Source: Planctomycetaceae bacterium
GTDB lineage: Bacteria; Planctomycetota; Planctomycetia; Pirellulales; Pirellulaceae
Direction: 5' to 3'
Length of the DNA stretch: 64,000 bases
NCBI GenBank assembly: GCA_027487485.1
Contig: JAIYDN010000091.1
Location: 248,001-312,000, forward strand
The translations under genes and the position numbers were made by a program. The notes beneath the pieces were generated by a model. It worked only from the letters and a program-made list of their open reading frames with translations. It did not search any database and was not told the DNA's origin. This document shows positions 37,891 through 46,048 of this stretch, in pieces. Each line of letters starts with the position of its first letter. Position 1 is the first letter of the stretch.

Positions 37891-39810
37891 TTACTCGATT
37901 GCTTCGAGTTTGCGTTTGGCGGATTCAATCAGTTCGCGAGCCCATGGCTTTTCTTCGAACAGCTCGATCAGCCCTCGCAACCATTCGGCCCGAGTGCTCG
38001 CCGGAAGATTGGCCTCGGCCCATATCATTTGTTCCTTGATGGATTCTATGGCTGGGTTTCGTGAGGGTTTGGATTCGGCTTCCAATTGTTCGGCTAACCG
38101 GCTTGCTTGATCAACAAAAATTCGCTGCTTTGCAGTTAGATTCTCGCTGGCGCGAAACACGGTCGCCATGGCTCGTAGTTTGCGTTTGGCTATCTCCGAA
38201 TCAATTTCCTGATACTTGATGCACTCCAAAAAAGCTTGCTCAACGGGATCCAGCAGATCGGTTCCACCCCTTCTGGCCTTACGTTGCAATTGCTTGATGG
38301 TTTGAAGCGATTCAATCTCCTCCAAGAGCACCTCAACCTCTGCATTCCTTGGATCGCTTGGATAGAGGGTTTGGAAGCTTTCGGCGATCGGTTCTGCATC
38401 CAGAATTTGTGAGTCCTCGGCTGAATTCATTGCCTGCGAAATCTCTAGGTACAAGGAATCTGCAGAGGGCGGACGAGTGAACCAAAAGATGATTCCCGCG
38501 CATAGAGCCAGCACACCGATGAGCCCGGCAACGCTGAGCCATTGGTTCCAAGCAGTTGCTGATTCGGTATCAGCGATGACGATGCTCGAACGTCGACGAT
38601 CACTTTCGCCCACCTCAGTAAAGTTCGTCTTGGCTGTTAAGTCTACTCCGCTAGGTGGATCGCTCAGTTCGAATTCCGAGTTCGAGAGGGCGATGCGCGT
38701 CGGGTCTTGAGGGCCTGCGACCGAATGAGAAATCGATGGGGAAGTCGACGACTTCGTTTTGGCTTGTTCCTCGGAATGGTCACCGTCGGATTTGGAATCG
38801 GATTGCTTCTTGAAGGACTCGCTTGGTGTGGTTTTGTTCTTGTCTGACAGAACCACCGTCGCGTCGGATGGCGCCATGGACGGAAGTGCGGATGCGAATT
38901 CCGTATCATCACGAAGATCGATGCTAGTAAGTTCTTTCAGGTTACCTACCTCGGTCTTGTCTGCCGCCAAATCCTTGGCGCGTTTGGTGAGCCCAGCGCG
39001 AAGCGACTGCAATCGATTGCCTACCACCAGCCCTGTGGGGGGACGCATTGAAGGCTCTTTGCGAAGCATCTCCTCAATCAATCCACAAAGCTCCTTCGGA
39101 ACATGAGGTGCCAAGTTTGCTAGTGGAGAAAGTGTTCCATATCGCACGTTGAATAGAATTTCAGGAATGTTCTTTCCTGTATACGGTGGGCGACCGGCGA
39201 GTGCTGCGTAACAGATGCAACCAAGCGAGTACAAATCGCTTCGAATGGAAACCGTTTTTCCTTCGGCTTGTTCTGGGGACATGTAATCCGCCGTCCCAAG
39301 AACCGAGCCTTCGACGGTGACTTCCGAAGCGCCGAAAAGGCGAGCGATTCCAAAATCCGTCAGTTTGAGTTTTCCCTGAGAATTGATCATCAGGTTTGCT
39401 GGCTTCAGGTCCCGATGAATGACACCGAAATCATGCGCGTGTTTGAGTGCGGAACAAACGTCGATCGCAAGATCGACCACACGCTCCCAGGGCAAGGTCT
39501 TTGAACGCCTTAATTCCTGTTGCAGATTCTCGCCATCCACATACTCCATAGAGTAAAAGAGAAGGCCTTTTTCTTCGCCAAATCCAATAAGTTGGACGAT
39601 GTTTGGATGTTTCAGCTTGATCAGCGTTTGGATTTCGGCGTCGAATCTTCTTCGAAAACGCTGATGCTGAGCCAAGTTAGCAGCGATGACTTTCACAGCC
39701 ACGGGATCTTTGCTCTTTGCATGGACCGCTTCATAAACGGTTCCCATTCCCCCTTGGCCTAGCACACGGATAACGCGATAGGGACCGATCACCTCAAAAT
39801 CAAGAGACAC
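37891..39810 (-). CDS. Hanks-type serine/threonine protein kinase, membrane-anchored
   Basis: 639 residues. The kinase domain (about 9-270) is complete: glycine loop LGQGGMGTVYEA, Lys40, catalytic Asp134 in HRDLKPANL, Asp152 in DFGIARL and an SPEQAEGK segment of the activation lobe. A long Ser/Lys-rich linker (about 300-415) is followed by one transmembrane helix at about 424-446 and a helical C-terminal part rich in charged residues, probably outside the cytoplasm. PknB-like layout common in planctomycetes; substrates unknown. It converges on ligA with an 11-bp gap. Confidence 0.92.
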   Translation of the reverse strand: MSLDFEVIGPYRVIRVLGQGGMGTVYEAVHAKSKDPVAVKVIAANLAQHQRFRRRFDAEIQTLIKLKHPNIVQLIGFGEEKGLLFYSMEYVDGENLQQELRRSKTLPWERVVDLAIDVCSALKHAHDFGVIHRDLKPANLMINSQGKLKLTDFGIARLFGASEVTVEGSVLGTADYMSPEQAEGKTVSIRSDLYSLGCICYAALAGRPPYTGKNIPEILFNVRYGTLSPLANLAPHVPKELCGLIEEMLRKEPSMRPPTGLVVGNRLQSLRAGLTKRAKDLAADKTEVGNLKELTSIDLRDDTEFASALPSMAPSDATVVLSDKNKTTPSESFKKQSDSKSDGDHSEEQAKTKSSTSPSISHSVAGPQDPTRIALSNSEFELSDPPSGVDLTAKTNFTEVGESDRRRSSIVIADTESATAWNQWLSVAGLIGVLALCAGIIFWFTRPPSADSLYLEISQAMNSAEDSQILDAEPIAESFQTLYPSDPRNAEVEVLLEEIESLQTIKQLQRKARRGGTDLLDPVEQAFLECIKYQEIDSEIAKRKLRAMATVFRASENLTAKQRIFVDQASRLAEQLEAESKPSRNPAIESIKEQMIWAEANLPASTRAEWLRGLIELFEEKPWARELIESAKRKLEAIE

Positions 39811-39882
39811 TTCAACTCACGCTCAGCTAAAAGATAAGAAACCAAGTTTCCTTGATTCTAGCTGAATTTTCAGAAATTGCGC

Positions 39883-40257
39883 TTAGATCCGACAGCCCAA
39901 CGAGTCGGATACGAGATGGGTTGCATCCAAATTCCATAAAACCGTACGCCGAGTTCGGTGATCAAAGATCGCAATCTCGAATCGATCCGAATCATCCCAT
40001 TGATCAAACATGGCATAGGCTTCTTTTGCAGAGATGCCATTGATAGCGACAATCGAATCGCCGACCTCCGCGACCCCGACCAACATAGGTTCAATCGCTG
40101 CAAGGACGCGAAGGGGGCTTTCTTCACCGATTCGAACGAGTCTAAGTCCTAGTTCATCGTGCATTACATCCACGTCAAATGTATACCTTGCGGTCGAAGA
40201 CAAGGGAGATCGAACGTTCGTTTGATGGCGGCGATGACCAGACGGTAGTACGAGCAT
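39883..40257 (-). CDS. Small PDZ-domain protein
   Basis: 124 residues from the ATG at 40257; an in-frame ATG at 40299 is possible. Residues about 45-115 form a PDZ-like unit: ELGLRLVRIG, then VGVAEVGDSIVAINGISAKEA and FEIAIFDHRTRRTVLW, i.e. the carboxylate-binding strand and the GDxIxxINGxxA loop. No protease domain is attached and no signal peptide is seen. Likely a peptide-binding adaptor; partner unknown. It precedes the kinase gene on the same strand by 72 bp. Confidence 0.62.
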   Translation of the reverse strand: MLVLPSGHRRHQTNVRSPLSSTARYTFDVDVMHDELGLRLVRIGEESPLRVLAAIEPMLVGVAEVGDSIVAINGISAKEAYAMFDQWDDSDRFEIAIFDHRTRRTVLWNLDATHLVSDSLGCRI

Positions 40258-40517
40258 AGTTCGTTTGGGATGATTGAGTTTTTCCGAACAGAGAAGCAAA
40301 GTCTCTACTTAGGAAGACGCAAAAAACGATCTCGCCACGACAAAATTTTTTTGGAAAATCAAAAGTAATTTTCTCGAACAGCAATTCTCTGTGAATCCGG
40401 CCGTTGAATTTTTCGAATTGGCCCGTAACCACCTAAGCCGTCAATGCAGGCATTGGGGGGCAAGTTGTGATAGGTACTTTTCGCGAAGAAGAATCCGTGT
40501 ACCTGATTGCGTTCGCG

Positions 40518-40564
40518 GCTAGCGCGGATTATTCATAGTAGGTTCATCAATAATCCGCGCTAGC
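40518..40564. repeat. Perfect 16-bp inverted repeat with 15-base loop
   Basis: GCTAGCGCGGATTATT at 40518-40533 is exactly inverted at 40549-40564. It lies 28 bp past the stop of the anti-sigma gene (minus strand), within a 334-bp gene-free gap. There is no U-tract, so it is either an unusual transcript end and RNA-stabilising hairpin or a dispersed extragenic palindrome. The remainder of 40258-40591 shows no gene. Confidence 0.7.
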
Positions 40565-40591
40565 AACCGTGGCATAGCTGGAATCGTCGGG

Positions 40592-41878
40592 TTAGGGCCG
40601 CTTTACGCGATTATTCGGCCTTCTCATAATTTCTTCAACTTGCCGACGGGTTTGCTGGGGGTCGTTCAGGTCAATTCTCTCGCGCGCTTCGCGTGGAATT
40701 CGATCGTATTCCTCGATGATCGACTTGGAACTTGCGACTCGATTGGGTGCAAGCCATGTGATAAGAACTCCTAATTGATCGCGACGTCCAACACCCTCCA
40801 GCAACTCGCGGCCTGTTTTCGAGAGATTCGGAAGCAAAGCTGCAACGACATCTTCTTGATCCACCAATTCATATCCGTTTTCAACGGAACGTCGAAACCA
40901 AAGCATGCTCAACAAGGTTCGCTTTTCAATCCCCCGAGGGGACTGTAAATCTCGTGCGATCGCAGGGTGAAAGTACGCATCCTCCCATTCATCTAACGCC
41001 TTGGTTTCCTCCGATGTCAAGCGAGCCGCATAGTACATCGCAGCCGATAGATAGACTTGCTCTTTCAAGAACTGAAAACGCTGTTCTGGATTCATGGCAT
41101 CAAGATCCAGTCGCTTGGTATTGGGTAAACTATCCATGACCAGTCCGGTAAGATGAATTGCGTCTTGCACTGAATCGCTATCAGGCGATTGCTCGATCTT
41201 GGTCTCCATGGACGCAAATCGATTGTAGGAATCCCTATCGAGCTTCCGCAGAATTTCGCGGCCGGAATCGAGTTTTGCAAAATGTAGCGGGGATAAGCTA
41301 TCCATCCAGTTCTTGCGTTGCCAAATGGATGATGGGATCGGCGGGACAAGTCTCTCTTTGAGCTGCTCTTTGAGAATTCCCATCGCTTCGGTCTCTTTGC
41401 TTAAACTGATAGCGATGTTGACATCGTTGACGTCCATCAACCCAGGTAAGTTCGCAATCAAGCCTAAGTCGCGAATGTCTTGGCGAATTTGATTGAAGCG
41501 AATCAAGAATCCAAGTAAAAGCCCAATGAAAACCAAACCACTCAGTGTCAGCAGAATACGTGGCCATGCCCACCAGTCTCTTTGAGTCTTGAATTCAATC
41601 GTGGATGGATTGCTGCTGGGTACGGCGGCCGATTCTTTGGAATTAGAAAGCTCTTTCACAACCAGTTCCAGCGTGCTTCGAGTGAAACGCTGATCAAACG
41701 GAGTTTCTGGAAGCTCATCCAAGAGATCGTAGGACTTTCGCAAGTCCGCCAGTCGCAACCGAAGCGATTCATCGTCGACCAGTCGAGCTTCAATGGCAGC
41801 GGCTTCTTCGGAGGATAGCTCGCCATCTAAGTAGGCTGTTAATTGTTCGGTGATCGCATCTAAATCTTGAGCGTTCAT
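40592..41878 (-). CDS. Anti-sigma-factor-like membrane protein with large C-terminal domain
   Basis: 428 residues. The N-terminus (LTAYLDGELSSEEAAAIEARL, about 10-35) is the anti-sigma helical domain common in planctomycetes; it lacks the zinc HxxxCxxC. A single transmembrane helix follows at about 107-127. The remaining 300 residues are helical and would face the periplasm; not recognised. Its start overlaps the sigma-factor stop by four bases, so the pair is translationally coupled and the protein very likely holds that sigma factor at the membrane. The outer domain is the probable sensor. Confidence 0.78.
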   Translation of the reverse strand: MNAQDLDAITEQLTAYLDGELSSEEAAAIEARLVDDESLRLRLADLRKSYDLLDELPETPFDQRFTRSTLELVVKELSNSKESAAVPSSNPSTIEFKTQRDWWAWPRILLTLSGLVFIGLLLGFLIRFNQIRQDIRDLGLIANLPGLMDVNDVNIAISLSKETEAMGILKEQLKERLVPPIPSSIWQRKNWMDSLSPLHFAKLDSGREILRKLDRDSYNRFASMETKIEQSPDSDSVQDAIHLTGLVMDSLPNTKRLDLDAMNPEQRFQFLKEQVYLSAAMYYAARLTSEETKALDEWEDAYFHPAIARDLQSPRGIEKRTLLSMLWFRRSVENGYELVDQEDVVAALLPNLSKTGRELLEGVGRRDQLGVLITWLAPNRVASSKSIIEEYDRIPREARERIDLNDPQQTRRQVEEIMRRPNNRVKRP

Positions 41879-42561
41879 TTTCCTTTGTCCTGTTCACTCA
41901 AAGTATCGATGTCGTCATCCGCTAAGATTGTTGTGGGGTTCTGCCCATCCGCCATATACGGGTCCAGCAAAGTCTTTAAGTTGACTCGTGCACGACTCAA
42001 TAGTGACTTCACCGCCTGGACACTGAGTCCCATGGTGTCCGCAATCTCCTGGTAGCTCATGTTTTCAAATTTGCTTAGCATCAGAGCAGTTTTTTGACGT
42101 TCTCCCAGGGCTTGCAATGCTTGCATGATCATGGTCGCACGCTCTGATTTGTCGATCTGCCGCGTCGGTTGAAATCCGCTCGGGGCAAAAGCGATGTTCT
42201 CGATCAACGCTCGTGATCCTGACTGGCTTTCACGACTGGACAGTTGATACTCGCGTCGATTCGCATTGTCACGGATATGGTTGGAAGCCACGTTGTTTGC
42301 AATTCGATACAGCCAGGTCGTGAATTTGGCGGTCGGCAAATAGTTTTTTCTTGCCTTGAAAACTCGCAAAAAGACGTCCTGTGCCAGATCTTCAGCCTGT
42401 TGCGCGTTGCTGACCCAGCCCAGCAAAAATCGTTGGATTTTGCCTTGGTGCCGGTTGATCAGCATCTCAAATGCTTGCGCATCGTCCTCCTGCACCCGAA
42501 GCATCAGCGCCACATCGGGATCGATCGAAGCATTTTCAGATGGAGTCGGGAAGCGTGACAA
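41875..42561 (-). CDS. ECF RNA polymerase sigma factor
   Basis: 228 residues. Region 2 (about 30-100) has NRHQGKIQRFLLGWV, then AEDLAQDVFLRVFKAR and FTTWLYRIANNVASNHIRD, contacting the -10 element. Region 4 (about 150-210) has LGERQKTALMLSKFENMSYQ followed by EIADTMGLSVQAVKSLLSRAR, contacting -35. The linker between them is long. It is co-transcribed with the coupled anti-sigma-like gene. Acts at unknown extracytoplasmic-stress promoters. Confidence 0.93.
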   Translation of the reverse strand: MSRFPTPSENASIDPDVALMLRVQEDDAQAFEMLINRHQGKIQRFLLGWVSNAQQAEDLAQDVFLRVFKARKNYLPTAKFTTWLYRIANNVASNHIRDNANRREYQLSSRESQSGSRALIENIAFAPSGFQPTRQIDKSERATMIMQALQALGERQKTALMLSKFENMSYQEIADTMGLSVQAVKSLLSRARVNLKTLLDPYMADGQNPTTILADDDIDTLSEQDKGK

Positions 42562-42745
42562 TGTTGATACGAAAAGGAATGCGCGAAAAAACGACAGGCA
42601 AGGTCAAGCCTACGATCCAAGAAACCCTAAAACCACGAAAAGGTTTTGGTCGCTTTGAAAAGCCTGCGTAAAGCACTCGATGCTTTGCCCCGCCGCTGGA
42701 CATTCTCATGATAACTTATTCAACGTGCCAAGACGATATGGCAAA

Positions 42746-45136
42746 TCATCGCCAATGGGCATTCCCCACGTGATAATTGTGGCACTGGGTACAAGCCTCA
42801 CCCGCCGCATTGGCTGTGTGGCAGCTACTGCATTGGGCTTTTTGCATCGGCAGGAATTCATTGGTGTGCCTCTTGCCGCCGTCCGTGCCCACGATCCCGT
42901 CCGATCCTGCTAAAAGGTGGCAAGATCGGCAATCGTTGATGGAGGGTAGGCTCAAATGAGGCGTATGGTCAAACTTGGTGATCGGCGATGCGTTGGCGGC
43001 CCGACGTTCGCCTCGCCAACATTGAGACCCCTGTAAAGAATCAAACAAGGACTTCACGTTTTCCGAACGGAGCTGTTCATCGACGGGTTTCGGTGCATTG
43101 GCCTGCCGGAATGAGACCTGCCAGTTTTTGCCATTGTTTTTGGATTCTGCTTGCATGGCTGGCTTGTTCGATTCTTGCGAAAAGTCTCCCAACAGATGAC
43201 AAGACTTGCATTGCTGCCCCATGAAACCACTGGCCGTGACCGATTCGAGCTTAGGATTCTTGATTTTCTCTAGTTCAATCCATCTCGAGAGCCACGGATC
43301 GGCATGTCCCTTCGGAACGTAAACAACCGCCATCCGTTGCCTATCGATCATCCAACCGCCGTAGCTTAGCTGATCCCAGGCTTTGGTGTCCCGAAACGCA
43401 GGATTGGAAGAAGAGCCAGAGTTGGAATTTTTGCCACCGTCCAGTGTGTTACCGTCCAATAAGCTATCGCCTTGCAATAGTTCATCTCCCGAAGCATCGC
43501 TACTCTTCGATGGGACAAGAAGCAAGTCGTCGTCGGACGATTGGATCTGAGACGACAGCCACACTTTCGCTGTTTCCGATTCTGCTTTTGAGGGCAGGTC
43601 CGAGTCGGTGCTGCCAAGCCCATTGTTGGGCCAAGGCGTGGTCGTCATAGGTTGGGTGCGCAACGAGGGGACAAACCATTCGGACATTGCCGCTCGAAAC
43701 ATGTCAGGTGGAATTCCACTCGCGAACTGGTCGAGCCACTGTTGTTGATTCGACTTGCCTGGCAAAGAACTCGTTATGGAGCTGGCAACAGAATTCGCGC
43801 TAGAGGTAGAAGGAATGTTGATCAGCTTTTCGATCGATTCGCGGAAACCAGGTTGCCCTTGGTTTGCAAGCTTGCTCATCAGATTTTTGGTAGCCCCGAT
43901 AAGATTCGCGAGAGCCTGACGCTGCGAAGGGTCTGTCATATCCACTTCAGACAATCGACCGCTTGGCGGTAAGGAATTGAGAAGCAGATCTCCACCGACC
44001 TCTGCTTGCAGTAGCCATCGCATTGGCAACGGTATCGTGCCATCGTTGATTTGGCTGGCTTGTTCAGGCCATTCGCCAATGTCCAGACCTGCTTGGCTCA
44101 ATTGTTTTCGATTCACGCTTGGCAATTGAAGCACGATCAATCCATCTTGAACGGATGATTTCGTTGGTTCAGCATGGCACGACGCACAAGCTGTCTCAAA
44201 GGGCAAGCTTCGAAAGACCTGCCCGACGGCTCCCACTTGGTCACTTTGCACATGACAAGACTTGCAATCGAATTCGGCAGACTTTTTGGTGTAGTGCAGG
44301 TCTTGATGACGTTTGTGATCGAATGCAATTCTTCGCTCTGCTCCGGCAGGATAGTGCTGGAACTCTGGATGCCCGTTCGAAAACGATTCAAAGGCTTCTT
44401 GATGGCAAGCTTGGCAACGTTCCGAAGTCATGATTTGCAAATCGTGGGATGCACCTTGATGCTCACGATGGCATTGCCCGCATTCGGTGGAGCCTGATTC
44501 CCAAGCGATGGGGCGATGTCCCACCAGTCGAGTGAATAGGCTTTTGCCTTGTTTGCTATTTTCTCGTTGCACAAGCTGTTTTAGAGCGGCACCGGTCAGA
44601 TCATGCGGCGAGCCAAACTGCGCGTCGGGCATGGTTTCCTTATGGCAATTCAGGCACAGCTGCGACTGAGTGATTTTCACTGGTTTATCTTTGCTGCTGC
44701 TGGTGCTGGCGTTTATGTTTGGATCATGCGCCGCCAATTGAATTGAACTTGGATTCGAATCCTGAGCATCTAGGCCAGGATGGCAGGCGGAGCATCGATT
44801 GTTCGCATCGATGGCCAGCTTCGGCCCGGCGTCACCGCTCTTGGCGACCAACAATTGAGCATGCGATACGGACAAGGAGCCTGGCGTGGCAATACGTCTG
44901 GTCGAGATATTGCCCCACGCAAAACTAACTAGGATCAAGCACAGCAACGCAAACGTGATTCGAATGATGTTGTTCCACCAATGCAACGTGCGGATCGGTT
45001 TGCAGGGAACTTCATCCGAGCCCGAACCCTGCAAACCACACCGTCCGTGGATAGGGCCGCTCGAGCATGGCTGCCCTGTCGCAGATTTACCGCATTTGTT
45101 CGTGGAGCGAGGGAGTCGATAGTAGTTCATTTGCAC
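42746..45136 (-). CDS. Ten-heme c-type cytochrome with cytoplasmic Cys-rich N-terminus
   Basis: 796 residues. Ten CxxCH heme-attachment motifs are present: CSACH, CLNCH, CGQCH, CQACH, CKSCH, CASCH, then after a long heme-free stretch CKSCH, CRSCH, CSSCH and CTQCH. A transmembrane helix at about 57-75 anchors it, placing the hemes in the periplasm. Unusually, about 55 residues precede this helix with Cys15, Cys24, Cys33 and Cys45, which could bind metal in the cytoplasm. It is the last of a three-gene operon with a b-type membrane protein and a ferredoxin protein, four bp after its neighbour. Inferred role: periplasmic electron transfer. Redox partner unknown. Confidence 0.88.
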   Translation of the reverse strand: MQMNYYRLPRSTNKCGKSATGQPCSSGPIHGRCGLQGSGSDEVPCKPIRTLHWWNNIIRITFALLCLILVSFAWGNISTRRIATPGSLSVSHAQLLVAKSGDAGPKLAIDANNRCSACHPGLDAQDSNPSSIQLAAHDPNINASTSSSKDKPVKITQSQLCLNCHKETMPDAQFGSPHDLTGAALKQLVQRENSKQGKSLFTRLVGHRPIAWESGSTECGQCHREHQGASHDLQIMTSERCQACHQEAFESFSNGHPEFQHYPAGAERRIAFDHKRHQDLHYTKKSAEFDCKSCHVQSDQVGAVGQVFRSLPFETACASCHAEPTKSSVQDGLIVLQLPSVNRKQLSQAGLDIGEWPEQASQINDGTIPLPMRWLLQAEVGGDLLLNSLPPSGRLSEVDMTDPSQRQALANLIGATKNLMSKLANQGQPGFRESIEKLINIPSTSSANSVASSITSSLPGKSNQQQWLDQFASGIPPDMFRAAMSEWFVPSLRTQPMTTTPWPNNGLGSTDSDLPSKAESETAKVWLSSQIQSSDDDLLLVPSKSSDASGDELLQGDSLLDGNTLDGGKNSNSGSSSNPAFRDTKAWDQLSYGGWMIDRQRMAVVYVPKGHADPWLSRWIELEKIKNPKLESVTASGFMGQQCKSCHLLGDFSQESNKPAMQAESKNNGKNWQVSFRQANAPKPVDEQLRSENVKSLFDSLQGSQCWRGERRAANASPITKFDHTPHLSLPSINDCRSCHLLAGSDGIVGTDGGKRHTNEFLPMQKAQCSSCHTANAAGEACTQCHNYHVGNAHWR

Positions 45137-45139
45137 ACC

Positions 45140-46048
45140 TTACCAACGACTCGAAAATTGATAGGCAACCCAAACATGCGCAATGGTCAGAATCACGAAC
45201 CCTCCTAAAAGCCATGTATGAATGCTCGCCCAAAGACGAATTCGATTCTGAATCGCAGATTGGAAATCCAGGTCATCTTTTGCCTGAACCAGCAAACTCA
45301 TTTGGCGACGAAGCTCTTTGCCTTGATCGTCGAGATAGCGATCTAGATTTTCTAGCGCTGCAAGCATTCGACGGCGGTGCGATCCTGTCGGCCGAATACG
45401 AAACAAAAGTCCACGATGGAACCCAAAGAAAGCAATCAGCGTTGATTGATAGTGGTCTGCGAGTGTTGCCGAATCGGCTCGTCCGGCGGCTTCGATCGCG
45501 ATGCGATATGCTTGCGAAGCAACTTGCTTTTTGCGTTCTGCAATGTCCTGCCTCAGAATCTGCGGACCTGCTGCACTCAGCAATCTCGGAGCCGTTCGGT
45601 TGATATACCAACTCACCAAGCCGCTCAGCGTAATGGCCCAAAAAGATATCGCCAACATGGATTCTAACCAGCCCGTTGTGACCACCCCCGCATGAAGAAC
45701 ATAGGCTCCAAGACAGAACATACCCAAGTAATGATGAGTGCGTTGCCATATCGCGGCTGAACCAAAACGAGGTGTCGTGATCCTTCTTCGAACGCCCAAC
45801 AATAACAAAAGAAAGGTTGTCGCTACTAAAGAGTATCCGGAGGCAAACGCTTCATTCCTAAGCTTGGCTTCCGCATTGCTTTGGATACTGCGAATCACGA
45901 GAAAGGCGGTAAGCACGACCAAACAGGGTAACAGCCGACGTCCAATTCTTGCCGACATGGAAGCGTAGCCACGCAGGAAGCCAGCCATCGGAGGGTGCTG
46001 GACTGTCTCGGACGAAGAAAGTGTTTGTTTTGGTATAAGGGTTTGCAT
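45140..46048 (-). CDS. Membrane cytochrome-b-like electron-transfer subunit
   Basis: 302 residues from the ATG at 46048, which overlaps the upstream stop as TGATG. Five or so hydrophobic segments. Histidine pairs occur in two helices (RTHHYLGMFCLGAYVLH near 110 and SIHTWLLGGFVILTIAH near 280), a pattern for bis-His heme b as in ferric-reductase or succinate-dehydrogenase-like membrane subunits. A charged helical loop (about 165-265) lies between them. Together with the ferredoxin and the ten-heme cytochrome it would carry electrons across the membrane. The exact family is unclear. Confidence 0.68.
   Translation of the reverse strand: MQTLIPKQTLSSSETVQHPPMAGFLRGYASMSARIGRRLLPCLVVLTAFLVIRSIQSNAEAKLRNEAFASGYSLVATTFLLLLLGVRRRITTPRFGSAAIWQRTHHYLGMFCLGAYVLHAGVVTTGWLESMLAISFWAITLSGLVSWYINRTAPRLLSAAGPQILRQDIAERKKQVASQAYRIAIEAAGRADSATLADHYQSTLIAFFGFHRGLLFRIRPTGSHRRRMLAALENLDRYLDDQGKELRRQMSLLVQAKDDLDFQSAIQNRIRLWASIHTWLLGGFVILTIAHVWVAYQFSSRW

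Noticed and set aside
45067-45603. A 178-codon plus-strand frame
   Set aside because: It is antisense to the cytochrome b-like gene, which is coupled on both sides in the operon.
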